A stretch of DNA of 64,000 bases from Epiperipatus broadwayi (GCA_028023455.1 JAQFVV010012510.1:1649420-1713419), one strand, 5' to 3'. Shown: positions 12,316 to 24,058, counted from the stretch's first letter. A program made the numbers and translations. The notes: generated by a model from the letters alone, not told the origin.

Positions 12316-12976
12316 ATATACATGTATAAAATAAAATTTAACTGTTAGACATTACTAACACACTCATAGAAGAGTGTTATATATATATATAGTTGCACTA
12401 GTGGAAGTGCATTCTCTAACAGGTAGACATAGCAATCTGGATATCATGAGCTTCATAAACAATTAGTAAAATCATTGTCTCAAAGTTTAATACTGATTAC
12501 ATTGTCAATAGAAAACCATTGATACAGCACAAGATTGAAGGTAGCACTAGTTGTACATCACATTGACGAATCTGATTTTTTTTTTATTAAAAGGGACGAA
12601 TCTGATTTCTTACCAATTCACAAACGAAACACATATTGTCAAATAGTAGTAATGATTAAAATATGTATGAAAAAATGTAAAATAAATTGCATATAAAAAC
12701 ATATTGTTTTGAAATAAAATTAAATAGTTAATAAAAAAAGTTTGTCTTGTATCAATTTTTTTCAAATATTTGAAATTTTTTATTAGTCATACTTTATTTC
12801 CTTTTTTATGTGAATTTTAAAGTAAGTTTAAGTTGTTGTTTTGCTTTAATGAGATTTTTGCAAATTTTGGAACTGATCCCCCATTTTTCAAGATAAGTTA
12901 AGTCTATTTTTGTGTGATTTTTTTAAATGTGAGTTTTCTATGAAACCTATCTACTGCATAAAACGAGACCCAGGTG

Positions 12977-13440
12977 TATTTACAAATCTAATATAATGAG
13001 CATGCTAATAGCTCTAAACAAGCTTTTTTGAAAAATGCCACAAGAGAAAGCATTTAAAATCTCTATCTAGAATTATCCCTACCCCCAAACCAGTTTTGAA
13101 CTAATGGTTCTCTTCAGTGAGGCACTAGGACATTCAGATACTAGATCTAAAATACAAACTCAAGCCCAGTATTTTTCGAATACTTAACAATTAAGTAGAA
13201 AATCTAAAAAATTTCAATCATCTATATGTCTTCAAATCCAGCTATCTAAATTAAAAAGCCATATGGTTACTGAACTAAATCCAGATACATCATATATTAA
13301 TAACCTTAGCAATATAACATCACCAAAGCATAAAAGCCATATATACCATATATTAATAGTCTTAGCAATATAACATTGCCAAAACCTTAAAAGCCATAGA
13401 CCATATATTAATAGCATGGCAATATAACATCACCAAAACC
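12977..13440 (-). repeat. HHR repeat family B, unit 2 of dimer B1
   Basis: This is the continuation of the unit at 7905-8306; removing the insertion leaves the sequence ...AGCTTGTATTTACAAAT... continuous. The HHR core is CTGAAGA at 13111-13117 (minus). With the 4.67-kb insertion and its extra TA removed, the two cores are 416 bp apart, a normal family-B period. The GAAA segment reads CAAAA here, so the motif is damaged. Confidence 0.7.
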
Positions 13441-13465
13441 TTAAAATCTATACACCATATAATGC
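13260..13465. repeat. Minisatellite, about 58-bp unit, 3-4 copies
   Basis: The unit carries CATATATTAATAG..TTAGC, AATATAACAT(T/C)(G/A)CC and AAAACCTTAAAAGCC. It expands a segment that is single-copy in other family-B repeats and lies at the junction of the two inverted units B1 and B2. Confidence 0.7.
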
Positions 13466-13835
13466 TAAGGCTATTAATATGTTGAGTATCTGAATTTAGT
13501 TCAGTCCCACATCACTATTTAAGTTAGATAGCTGGATTTGAAAACATGGATGTTTTAAAATTTCAGATTTTCTATTTAATTATTAAGTATTCAATATAAA
13601 TGCTGGCCTTAAGTTTGTAATTTAGATCTAGTGTCTGAATGTTTTAGTGCTTCACTGATGAGAGTCATTAGCTCGAAACTGTTTTGGGGATATGGATAAT
13701 TCTAGATAGAGATTTTAAATGCTTTCCTTTGCAGCATTAATCAAAAAAGCTTGTTTAGAGTTATTAACAATGCTCATTATATTATATTTTTAAATACAAG
13801 CTAATTAAGTCATGTGGTATATAACATTGTTTACC
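13440..13835 (+). repeat. HHR repeat family B, copy B2 (inverted partner of B1)
   Basis: This plus-strand copy faces the minus-strand unit at 12977-13440. The HHR motif at 13651-13689 has CTGATGA (13655-13661), stem II GAGT-cattaG-CTC-like pairing (13662-13674), GAA (13675-13677), a stem III segment ACTGTT, H17 = T at 13684 and then TGGGG, which pairs with upstream TTCA using two G-T pairs. All core bases are present, but stem III is no longer palindromic. Confidence 0.7.
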
Positions 13836-13959
13836 TTACAAGTATATACATCATATTTATACATACATAATTCTAAGTCAGTATGTAATTTGCTTATACT
13901 GAATGTTTTTTACAAATGTAATTAGAGGGATTTAAACTCAAGATTTTTAAATCTGTTTA

Positions 13960-14300
13960 TCCTCCATCTCAATCAACCAATACGTATGACCACACCCATG
14001 CAAAAAAAAATACGTAATCCCAATATACATATTTCATGCAGAAACAGCTCTTGTCACTTAACCAGCATAATCTCCCACCCATTTTTATTAAGATAGCAAC
14101 TCCTCAAACTTTAAAAGACAGGCTTCAATCTTCACACCCTTCTAATTATTCAACCATCCATTTATTGAAAAACTGACAATAGATTACTCAAAGCCTTTAT
14201 TGTATTTGATATTGTAGTCATACCCATGTCATATGTTAATCTAACCCCTCATATTGTAATGGTCAAAATATACAGCCAACATGAATATCACTGAAGGGTA
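13960..14300 (-). repeat. Family C repeat, diverged copy (C1)
   Basis: It matches the family-C layout seen at 47700-48330 on the minus strand: a TTTAAACTCAAGATTTTT tRNA-like segment, ACGTATGACCACAC, an ATATACATATTTCATGC block, then GACAGGCTTCAATCTTCAC. The HHR core is eroded and not identifiable. Confidence 0.55.
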
Positions 14301-14880
14301 ATTTGCATGCAAGCTCCACCTTCCAACATTACCTTACAAATTGCAAATAATGACAAATGCTAAAAATAACGAGATATTACAATTTATTTATATACATAAA
14401 TTTTTGCAAAACAAACATTAATATAATTGACTGCCATCTACAGGCAACATTAATCTATTAATTCTTTTTACCTGGGATTAAATGTAAACTAATAACATAT
14501 TACTTTATTTCACTGCCCTATCAATTTTTAAGACAAATGAATATTGTTAAAATGTAATGGTTCTATTAGTATTATTATGCACAGATAATATACAGTGCAA
14601 TACATTTTAATTGTCCATGGATAGATAAAACATTTCTGCACAGACTAACTAACTCTACTAATTACTAACATAACTGATACCCATGCAGGGGTCAGACTTA
14701 ATAAGCTTACAAATTATATTATAAAATAAGATCAATCCTTTCAGGCTGTAATGCTAGTAAATAACAAAACAATGACTTAAGTGATTGTAAGATGCAGAAA
14801 ACGGTATCTGCATTACACTCATTTATGAACATACATATATATATAAACAAAAAAAAGACTTATAAATCCAATAAATAATA
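14300..14880. other. Gap with no recognised feature
   Basis: AT-rich sequence between the family-C copy and the 3' flank of the intact PLE. I see no coding or RNA signature. Confidence 0.5.
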
Positions 14881-14883
14881 TTA

Positions 14884-14915
14884 TATTTCAACCAGAGGTA
14901 TGGTTTTCATCAGAA
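14884..14915 (-). ncRNA. Hammerhead-like motif in the 3' flank of PLE-1
   Basis: On the minus strand, about 450 bases downstream of the PLE-1 stop, CTGATGA (14913-14907) is followed by a hairpin with stem AACC/GGTT and then GAAA (14889-14886). PLE terminal repeats are known to carry HHRs. Here stem III and stem I are not convincing (AT-only), so this is a candidate or a decayed ribozyme. Confidence 0.35.
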
Positions 14916-15369
14916 AGAAAAAAAATACACAGTAAAATGGCGATAATCAAAAATTGATTGGTCACAAAATCTAACACAGAATATCTACCCAATCAATGAC
15001 AAAATTCAAACAAAAAAAAAAAAACTACATTCCCTCCTAATCAAGCTTAAATTCTATTTAAATTAAAATAAATATAAAAATAAAAAATCCAAAATTAAAA
15101 ATTAAAATATGCATATGTGCATACATAGAAAAATTAAACTATGCTCACATACAAAAAATAGCTGTGCTCACATTAATATTCATTAAAAACTAAAATACTT
15201 ATACATTTTAATCAAAAATTATAGTTAGTGCAAAGTACAATAATTTATAACTAATTATTTATCTATAAACCAATTAAACACAGATATTGAACATCCATGT
15301 AACCAATCTTTACATAAAAAACCTCATATAAGAAAATTTTCACATAAAAAACACACATATAGAAATCAT

Positions 15370-18300
15370 TTAGGAGACCAGGTAACCCAAAGATGTAATA
15401 GTTCCAGTGTTCAAATTCAATCCATGTGGTTCTAAGGTCTTGAATTTAAAAATAAAAAAACTCTCCTTTTGTTTCCTCTCCCTTGTAGAAGAAAAACCTT
15501 CCTGAAGAATCACTACTTTTAAATCATCAATTGAATGATTCGGTAAGTTAAAATGTTTTGAAACTGGTCTATCTTTATTCTTATGCAAAATGTCAAATCT
15601 ATGATTAGTCATTCTGACATGTAAACTATTTGCTGACTCACCTATATACTGGTTTAAACATCTACTACACTCTATCAAATATATCAAATTAACACTTTTA
15701 CATGTAACATAATTAGGAATATACCATTTGAAATTACAATTCTTAGTACTAAAGACCACTTTTGTCACAACAATATGTTTACATGTAAAACATCTTTTAT
15801 CTTTACATGGAGAACATCCTTTTTCCTGTACAGAACTACTAATAAAATTTGTTTTGACAAGTATATCTCTAAGTGATCTATGTTTTCGATATACAGCCTT
15901 AGGTGGATTAGAAAAAATAGATTTTAAATAATCTGTGGACTGTAATATGTTAAAATGTTTTGCCAATATCCGGTTAATATTAGGTAAATCTCTATTAAAA
16001 GTAAGAACCAATGGTGGAACATCTAATTGTTTTTTACTCTTTTCAGATAAAAGAAGTTTCTTTCTATCAATTAAAAAAGATCTCCTTACTGCATTATCCA
16101 ACAATGTCTTAGGATACCTCATATTGAGCAATCTATTATATAAAATACTATTATTTTGTTGAAGAAATTTCTCATCATTACAAATCCTCTTCATCCTTAA
16201 AAATTGACTATAAGGAATATTAGGCTTTAAATGTTTAGGATGGTTACTATAAAAATGTAGATAGCGGTTATTATCAGTTGGTTTCCTATATACAGTAGTA
16301 ATAAGAACTCTATTAGTGTAAATAACTTCAACATCAAGAAAATGAGCAATTGATTTTGAAAAATTCATTGTGAAATTAATATGTGTATTAAAATTATTTA
16401 AATAACTTAAAAAATTATGAAGTTCAACTTCACTATGTGGCCATATCATGAAAATGTCATCTATATATCTAAGCCAAGTGTGAGGTTTCAGCTTAGCATT
16501 ATCAAGTATAGAGGCCTCCAGTTTTGACATAAAAATATTCGCATAACTTGGTGCCATCTTTGTACCCATTGCAGTACCTTGTTTCTGTAAATAGTATCTA
16601 GAATCAAAAGTAAAAAAATTATTTCTTAAAACCAAATATATTAATTCAACCATAGTAGTAATAAGACCATGATCATACTCTCTATCTTGTAAAGCACATT
16701 TAATAGCCTCAACTCCATCATCATGAGGTATATTTGTGTATAATGATACAATATCCAAAGTAACCAAAAAACAATCAACTGGTAATTCAGATTTAATATT
16801 TTCTAACACACAAAGAAAATGAGTAGTATCTTTAACATAAGAATTAAATGATGGTGGAATAAATTTAATAATATTATCAACATATGCTGAAATATTTTCT
16901 GTAGGACTACCAATACTAGCTACAATAGGTCTGCCTGGACAACCAGGTTTATGGATCTTTGGCAAAATATAAAAACTACTAGGATGAATTTTGGTTGGTA
17001 CTAAAAAGTTATATACATTATTATTTATAAGACCCCTAGCTCTCATATCTTTTAAACTAAAAAGTATACCCTTGAATAATGAATTAATAGTAGTTAGTGA
17101 AATAGGCTCATAAAAATTTTTATCATCTAAAAGCTCCAGAGCTTTTTTAACATAATCATCTTTATTCATAATTACTATTGATCCACCTTTGTCAGCTGGT
17201 TTTATAATAATATCCTGTCTTTTCACTAAATTACGTAATGCATTCATCTCTCTCAATGTTAAATTACTCTTATACTTACTATGTTGTTTAAGTCTAATTT
17301 CATTAATAATATCCTGATATACATTATCAATGTACGTATCTAATAACACATTCCTTTGATGTGGTGGTGTCCAATCAGATCGTAATTTTCCAATAGTATC
17401 ACATTCTTGGTTTCCAAAAAATTCTCTTAATCTAAGTCTTCTTGAAAAATTATCTAAATCCTGATGAATTTTAAATTCATTTTTTTGATAAAATGACTGA
17501 ACTGTAAGGCAAAAAGATAAACCTTTATTTAACAGTGAACATTCTGCCTCACTAAGATTAATGTTAGTTAGATTAATCACATTGTTTTCCTTATTAGCTA
17601 AACATAAAAAGTCATTGCTATAAATATTTGAGTTAGATTTATTAGTATTTGTATTTCCAGAAACTAAAATATTGTTAGTGCATTCAGAAGAATATGTAAC
17701 TCTATGAACCAATGCTAAACCAGCATCACTATTAAGAACAGATGGTAACATTTCAGCACAATCTAATGAATGTGAAGATGATATAAATGATTGATCAGTA
17801 TCAATTGGAATCATATCCGATGAAGAAATATCTGACACAGTATGATTATCAGAAGTCATACAATTAATTAGTGTTTGTGACTGATTAGTAACTAATTCAA
17901 ATCTTGGCTCATTACCCATAACTTTGAACCAATGATACATTTTATTATGAAATTTCTTCACCAATAACTTCTCTCTCAAAAAAACCAATTCCTGTAATTC
18001 CTTCTGTTCATCTATATTCATTAAATTACAACTACCAAAATGTATAATTTCTTTTTCAATTAATTTAAGTCTTACCAAAAATGCATCTTTCAAAATATGT
18101 ATTAATGCAACAGATGCTTCTCTTATTGTATTATCCCATTTAATTGCATGTTCCCTAGGAAATTGGTCTATGTTAGCAATAATTTTTATTCTGAGGCCTT
18201 TAGGAATTATGTTATTGTTAATATATAAAGCAGAGTATCTGATATACATAGGAATGTGCATCGACCACATACTACTGCTCAAAGAAAGATGCCAAGTGGA

Positions 18301-18372
18301 GCTGGCAGATACAAACAATATCCCACAAATGATATATATATATATTAACCCAGCATATGATATACGTACCAA
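15370..18372 (-). CDS. PLE-1: intact Penelope-like reverse transcriptase with GIY-YIG endonuclease
   Basis: This is a 1000-codon uninterrupted ORF. An N-terminal helical region (about 50-150) leads to a variable polar linker (about 160-260). The RT core follows: KPADKGGSIVIM (391-402), PKIHKPGCPGRPIVAS (471-486), motif A VTLDIVSLYTNIP with D540, motif B GTAMGTKMAPSYANIF (599-614), motif C RYIDDIF with catalytic D638 and D639, then YRKPTDNNRYLHFYSNHP (695-712). A Cys cluster (C853, C856, C861, C864) precedes the GIY-YIG nuclease: LIYLI (896-900), QYIGE (908-912), R920, H924, E970 and N986. All expected catalytic residues are present. The enzyme would nick DNA and copy its RNA by target-primed reverse transcription. 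The first ~40 residues are hydrophobic and unlike the family, so a later Met (M38 or M42) may be the real start. An open frame of this length in such AT-rich DNA implies recent activity or selection. Confidence 0.93.
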   Translation of the reverse strand: MVRISYAGLIYIYIICGILFVSASSTWHLSLSSSMWSMHIPMYIRYSALYINNNIIPKGLRIKIIANIDQFPREHAIKWDNTIREASVALIHILKDAFLVRLKLIEKEIIHFGSCNLMNIDEQKELQELVFLREKLLVKKFHNKMYHWFKVMGNEPRFELVTNQSQTLINCMTSDNHTVSDISSSDMIPIDTDQSFISSSHSLDCAEMLPSVLNSDAGLALVHRVTYSSECTNNILVSGNTNTNKSNSNIYSNDFLCLANKENNVINLTNINLSEAECSLLNKGLSFCLTVQSFYQKNEFKIHQDLDNFSRRLRLREFFGNQECDTIGKLRSDWTPPHQRNVLLDTYIDNVYQDIINEIRLKQHSKYKSNLTLREMNALRNLVKRQDIIIKPADKGGSIVIMNKDDYVKKALELLDDKNFYEPISLTTINSLFKGILFSLKDMRARGLINNNVYNFLVPTKIHPSSFYILPKIHKPGCPGRPIVASIGSPTENISAYVDNIIKFIPPSFNSYVKDTTHFLCVLENIKSELPVDCFLVTLDIVSLYTNIPHDDGVEAIKCALQDREYDHGLITTMVELIYLVLRNNFFTFDSRYYLQKQGTAMGTKMAPSYANIFMSKLEASILDNAKLKPHTWLRYIDDIFMIWPHSEVELHNFLSYLNNFNTHINFTMNFSKSIAHFLDVEVIYTNRVLITTVYRKPTDNNRYLHFYSNHPKHLKPNIPYSQFLRMKRICNDEKFLQQNNSILYNRLLNMRYPKTLLDNAVRRSFLIDRKKLLLSEKSKKQLDVPPLVLTFNRDLPNINRILAKHFNILQSTDYLKSIFSNPPKAVYRKHRSLRDILVKTNFISSSVQEKGCSPCKDKRCFTCKHIVVTKVVFSTKNCNFKWYIPNYVTCKSVNLIYLIECSRCLNQYIGESANSLHVRMTNHRFDILHKNKDRPVSKHFNLPNHSIDDLKVVILQEGFSSTRERKQKESFFIFKFKTLEPHGLNLNTGTITSLGYLVS

Positions 18373-18889
18373 TGTCTGTCTACTGCATACTACTACTGCT
18401 CAAAATAAGTTAATGAGTGCAAGCGATTCACTAACACAAATTCACATTCATTTATGAATACACAAACACATATAGATGAATATTATACGTAAACAAAACA
18501 GCCAAAAATAGAAGTATATTATTAGCTCTGAAAAAATTAAGACATTTAATTATCTTTTCCCATGCTTGCTTATTCTCAAACCTGGAGGGTATTTAGCTTA
18601 AATTACTCTTCAGTGATCATTAATCTGCATGTTTAAATTACTATTTTTATAATTTCTATAATTAAGGTAGTGGAAATGGCGATCATTATTAAATCTGGTT
18701 TTAACATAAATAAGTTTTTAAGAAAACGGTGAGGGTTTGCACTAGTTGCTTTATAAGAAATCTTTTTGTTTTTAGATTTACATAAACTATACTGTGATCT
18801 GATTAATAAACAATAGCAATCCATTGCTATACTAATTTTTAAACAGATCTATTTTTACACAAAATCAGTAATAATAATTTAGAATTTTG

Positions 18890-19130
18890 TGTTTGTGTTT
18901 TAATATTTTAATCACGTTTTTTTTTTTTTTTTATTATGATAAATTGCGATTTTGTGTTTTAATTTAATATTTTAATCACGTGATTTTTTTTTTTTTTTAT
19001 GGCAAATTCCGATTTTGGTTTTTTTTTTTTTTATGAAAATTGCGATTTTTGTGTTATAATATTCTTAGTCACATGATTGGGTTTTTTTTTTTTTATATAA
19101 AAATTCCGATTTTGGTTTTTTTTCCTACGA
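18890..19130. repeat. T-tract tandem repeat, about 70-80-bp unit
   Basis: Three to four units alternate a pure T run of 11-17 bases, ATGA.AAATT(G/C)CGATTTT and a TAATATT..AATCACG(TGATT) segment. It is strand-asymmetric (poly-T on plus). No gene. Confidence 0.65.
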
Positions 19131-19227
19131 AAATGGCCATTTTGATCGATGTCATTTATCGGTTGGATATTTCAGCATGGTTTGGGTGGATCTTGTAATT
19201 CAAAATGGCGGCCGTGAGCGCATACTA

Positions 19228-19800
19228 AATCAATCCATTGTATGATAATGGCATTTCCAAGTGTAACCCAGTTTCTTCATTCTTCAGCCTTTCTTCTCCA
19301 AACAGATTAGTGAGCTTTATTATTTCATCCAAATGTGATTTCTTTCTAGGTCTTTTACACCTCTTGGGAATCAAATTAAAACTTCAACTGTCCATCTATT
19401 TCAGCCTCTTAAGTATTTCAATGATATCATTGATACCTGTTTGTTCTATTATTCAGGTACTTCATTTTCAACATCTTTTTGTTACTTCCAACATACCTCT
19501 ATCCATATTTCAGTGAGTGGTCTGAAGTCTTTGCTCTTTGTTAAGTATTCAAGTTTCAGATTCATTTGCAAAAACTGATAAAACACATCTATTAAAAATC
19601 TGTTTTTTGTTGAGACACATAAGCATTTTCATTTTAGTATTAAAGTTATTTCAATCAAAAACAAGTTTAAATTATATGATTAATTTTATCTCTTACTTCC
19701 CTCTGGATTAATATTCTGAAAAGAAAAATTTGTTGTTGTTAACTCCTTTTGATTCATGATTATCAATCTTTATTTTCTTCTATTGAGAAAATCCATAGAA
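19228..19800 (-). pseudogene. RTE-1 LINE, heavily diverged 3' fragment
   Basis: The sequence aligns by eye with the 1490-2125 and 35700-35915 copies: AATCCATTG.A.GAT near the 3' end, TTTCTTTCTAGGTCTTTTACA, TCAACTGTCCATCTATT, and AGTGGTCTGAAGTCTTTGCTC on the plus strand. Many indels disrupt the frame. It is older than the other copies. Confidence 0.7.
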
Positions 19801-19809
19801 CATATATAT

Positions 19810-20590
19810 TTATACACATAGAATTTATAGTTAAATATATTTCCAAATGTAATTTTTTTTGGTCTTTTGAATGAAGTTTAATAATAACGAATAACGTTTT
19901 TAACGATATATATATTGTTAGGTTTGTTTGTTTTTTTGCCGCAAGCCTTCAAAAATTAGATTTTCAATTTGGGACACCACAAATATTGTTGCTTTCCAAG
20001 CGATCATTATTAAGTATCGAATTATGCACTGATATCTGAACATAACTCATAAACATTGAAAAATAAATTTCTATAATTTAGGAACTTTCAATCAATAAAA
20101 AACAAGATAATAATTTACAATAAATTATGATAATAACAATTAATAGATGTGTTATCTTGAAGAGTAATTAAAATAAAAAAGCAATTAGTTAACTCTTCAG
20201 TCAAAATACCCCATCTCCAATAGATTTACTAAAACATTATGGTTGTTTGTCTAAATTATCATAGAATAACTATTGTATTTTGAGTAAAGTACAGAAAAAC
20301 CTTTTAAGTAAAAAATGGAATCACAAACACTTTTGATAAATAACAAATAATCTTTCATTTCTACAATATTTATTAAGTAAATTAATAAAAGCTAATTATA
20401 CATAAGTATTTGACAGGTAAAAGATGTGATCATATATTTTGTAAATATTAGCATTATGTTGACATTTCAGTTGGATCCCATTAAACATTGTTTCGGTAGT
20501 AAATATCATTCAATAATATTCAGAAATTAGAAATTAGATGTTGACTAGTAAGATTTAGATGAAATGTCAATAAAACACAAATATATGATT
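19810..20590. other. Gap with no recognised feature
   Basis: AT-rich sequence without ORF or known repeat. Confidence 0.5.
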
Positions 20591-20597
20591 GGATAAA

Positions 20598-21330
<733 letters not shown>

Positions 21331-21334
21331 TGCT

Positions 21335-22670
21335 ATATCAAACAATAACATTTCTTAACACAATTCTGATTTTGTTAGAAACTACAATATAGAATAATTT
21401 CAACTATATTATAAAGTTACAAAGCTTTTTTATATCATTAAAATGCATAAAGTTCATTACAATTCTTGTAATTGATAGTTTATGCTCACCACATCATCCA
21501 GTAAATATTTTTATATTTATCTCATAAGTTTTTTTATAATCTTTTGAGATTTAGTTTAAAACTTTGCATGCATGCTATTGTCATTTTTTTTAGCGCTGTG
21601 ATTGAACAGTTCCTGTCAATGTCTTAATTCTTTCCATGAAGTCAGCGATATCTATTTCTTTTCTTATCCTTGAAATTTTTTTCAATCCCATTTTGTTAAT
21701 TTCAACATACATCATCTCTCCCTGGAACTTCTTGATCCCAAGTGGGATAGTCTATTAATTACTCTAACCCATCAGGGCAAAAATGGCTTATGGCTTTATT
21801 GCTCATTAGTTCATAAGAAGTTTGAGTGTCAAAATTTCTGTTGGTAAAAGTTAAGAAAAGAAACTTTCTGTACATACATAGTATTCTACCTTCAAAAAAT
21901 CTAATTGCTGCCTCAATAAAAAATTATTAGGCTTTTGAGAAAACAAAAGTATTTCATGTTTATTTTATCCAAAGTTTAGAAATGAAAGCCAGTAAACTCA
22001 TATTCCATCCTGACAATAAACTCCTCTTGTTATACTGATTCATGTTTATTAATGAACAGTTTAACCATATAGTACATTTAAATGATAATTGCTGTGCCTT
22101 GAGATCTACTTTGTAAAACACATGCTACTGAGGCTAATGCTAATTGAATTAATGTCAAAGTTAATTATATCTGCAGATTCCTGTAAAATTATATATTTAA
22201 TAGCCATTTTTAGGGCAAATTATTCATACAAGCCATTGCAAGAAGTTCTTATTAAAATGCAATAATATGTGATGTGATGCACTATGACGTCTCCTTAAAC
22301 AGAGTTGGGAATCTCTTAGCAACTATGGCCAGAGAAATATGTAAAACAGTTAATTACCACTTGGTGATAAAAATTACCAAGTCCAATATTAAAAAATCTA
22401 GAGATGTCTGCATTCTAGAAATGTTCAAGATCTCTGAGTGGATTAAAAATATCAAGTAAAAACTTCAAAAATTCAAATTTCAATAAATAATCCTCAAGCA
22501 TGCCCCTGTGCTAAAGTTTTAATATGAGGGGGATTTTTTTTATAAGTTTGCAAGTGACTTTAATTCTTATAAACTTTAATACAAATATGGCTAAGAAACT
22601 ATGTGATGTTAATTAATGTATGCCATTCTATCATTAGTTAGACTATTTATTGCAGATCTCCCATCCTTAA
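21335..22670. other. Gap with no recognised feature
   Basis: No gene is recognised. A 61-codon frame at 22274-22459 (plus) has ordinary composition but no family resemblance. A short stretch at 21600-21720 is faintly RTE-1-like, too weak to call. Confidence 0.45.
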
Positions 22671-22679
22671 TCGAGACAT

Positions 22680-22905
22680 TTGATTCAGTGAGCATCATCA
22701 TCTACTGTCCCATTCTACCCATTGACTATGCATTATTCCTGGCACCCCACTGATGATGCCAGAGGCAGAAACCGGTCTGGGGTTAAGGATGTTCTCAAGG
22801 CTTGTTAAGAGCTTATTTTGTGAGCTCTATGCATAACATTTGTAATTACAAGCTTATTAAATTAAGTCACATGATATCTGAATTGATTTTTTTATCATGT
22901 TATTT
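22680..22905 (+). repeat. HHR repeat family B, single copy B3
   Basis: This copy shares the block downstream of the ribozyme with 33251-33390: AGAGCTTATTTTG.GAGCT, AACATTTGTAA.TACAAGC, TTATTAAATTA.GTCA and TGATTTTTTT. It contains the best-preserved hammerhead in the window (22737-22789). The upstream half of the unit is missing or too diverged to recognise. Confidence 0.75.
22737..22789 (+). ncRNA. Complete hammerhead ribozyme (family B)
   Basis: Every invariant position is filled. Outer stem I is TCCT (22737-22740) with AGGA (22786-22789), and inner stem I is CCCCA (22745-22749) with TGGGG (22778-22782). Core CTGATGA is 22750-22756, stem II is TGCC/GGCA with loop aga (22757-22767), and GAA is 22768-22770. 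Stem III is the palindrome ACCGGT (22771-22776), and the canonical GTC triplet has C17 at 22777. Predicted cleavage is between 22777 and 22778. The internal loop in stem I (GGCA/TTA) faces the stem II loop, the arrangement that speeds natural type I hammerheads. A 6-nt stem III without a loop is weak in a monomer and would favour dimers, as in PLE and retrozyme hammerheads. Activity is inferred, not measured. Confidence 0.85.
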
Positions 22906-24050
22906 ATCTATATATGCATAGGTTCATGGCATTGAATGCTCAATCCGATCTAGATAGGATGGAATCTGGACTAATCCATTATTTGAAGACAAGTTGAAAT
23001 ATGACACATATTACCAACGTATGATGTTAGTTAAGGTAGATTAATTATCATATATACATTGCAATCTATAAGAATATTTTTACAGATTTGCATAACCTAA
23101 TTTTTTGGTCAATTCTTTCAAACTTTGCAGTAATAACAGCTGTTGTGACGAGGCAAACCCGCATAACTTAAATAATAAGTGATATTACAAATTTCCTCTA
23201 GTATGTTTCTTTAAGGATATAATGAAGATTTTTAAATGAGTTTATATATGCAATATTATTATTAAACAATATGGTGGAACAATTCTAACTGAGACAATAT
23301 TTATTACTTTTTTTTTTTTCTGAAAATGTTTCCCCTTTTTTTTTATTTAAAAAAAAAAAAAAAGAACTATAAAAAACAATGACAAGAAAAAAAGTAGGAT
23401 ATTAATTATAATCTCTTGTTATAGTTATAAAAAGAAAAATATTTTGAAAAGAATACAGTTTAAAAAAAAAAACTTTCTGCTTAATTAAAGAGAAAACAAG
23501 GTTCTGAAATGCAAATGGTCTTTCTTAAGATTGTAATGAAACTTACATTATGTTATAATTGAATAATTAATCTATTGGTTGTAACAATAAACTTTAAAAG
23601 TCTGTGAAAAATTCAAAGCCAGGAAAAAAATCAAACCATAAAAAAAGAGAAAGGAAATAAAATAGTTAAAGTACAACAACAACAAAAAAAGCCTGTCATA
23701 ATAATTAATGTTGTTGGATAATTAAATTCACATTTATTTTATTCAGATTCAATTAATTATAATTTAAAACAGTATTTAAAAATATATATGTTAAATACGT
23801 AGTTATATAAGACGGACATATAAAGTGAAAAATAATAGCTTTTAATTATAATTTATGTTTTATCAGTAAGATGTTATTTTTATTTTTTTAAAAAGCCAAT
23901 TTTGCCAATATATAATTGCCTAAAAGAAGAGATAAATAGGGAAAGATGAGCAAAAAATTGAGCTAAACAAAATTAATCGAATTAAAAAAAGAGAATATAT
24001 ATACTAACATAAAATTCATTGTTTTCACTGGTATTGCAACTTAATAAAAG
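22905..24050. other. Gap with no recognised feature
   Basis: AT-rich sequence with poly-A/T runs near 23310-23360 and 23460. No gene seen. Confidence 0.5.
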
Positions 24051-24058
24051 GCTTCATT

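Larger units (their letters stand above)
8307..12976. mobile_element. 4.67-kb TA-target element related to MITE-1
   Basis: The left end CACCTGGGTCTCATTTTATGC and the right end GCATAAAACGAGACCCAGGTG form TIRs flanked by TA at 8305-8306 and 12977-12978. The first ~100 bp and last ~550 bp match MITE-1 (for example AGCTTCATAAACAATTAGTAAAATC near 12449 against 6902), as does a block near 8955. The ~3.4-kb middle (about 8990-12420) is absent from MITE-1. No transposase-like ORF is visible; the longest frame (8889-9149, minus) is not recognisable. The middle could be a separate insertion or the ancestral interior. The whole element sits in the tandem HHR repeat B1. Confidence 0.75.

Noticed and set aside
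15728-16162. Plus-strand ORFs inside the PLE
   Set aside because: Antisense shadows of the 1000-codon PLE frame.
18170-18457. Plus-strand 95-codon ORF
   Set aside because: Overlaps the PLE 5' end in antisense and has no recognisable domain.
18600-18660. Second hammerhead upstream of PLE-1
   Set aside because: CTGAAGA occurs on minus near 18608-18614, but no stem II or GAAA follows at a workable distance.
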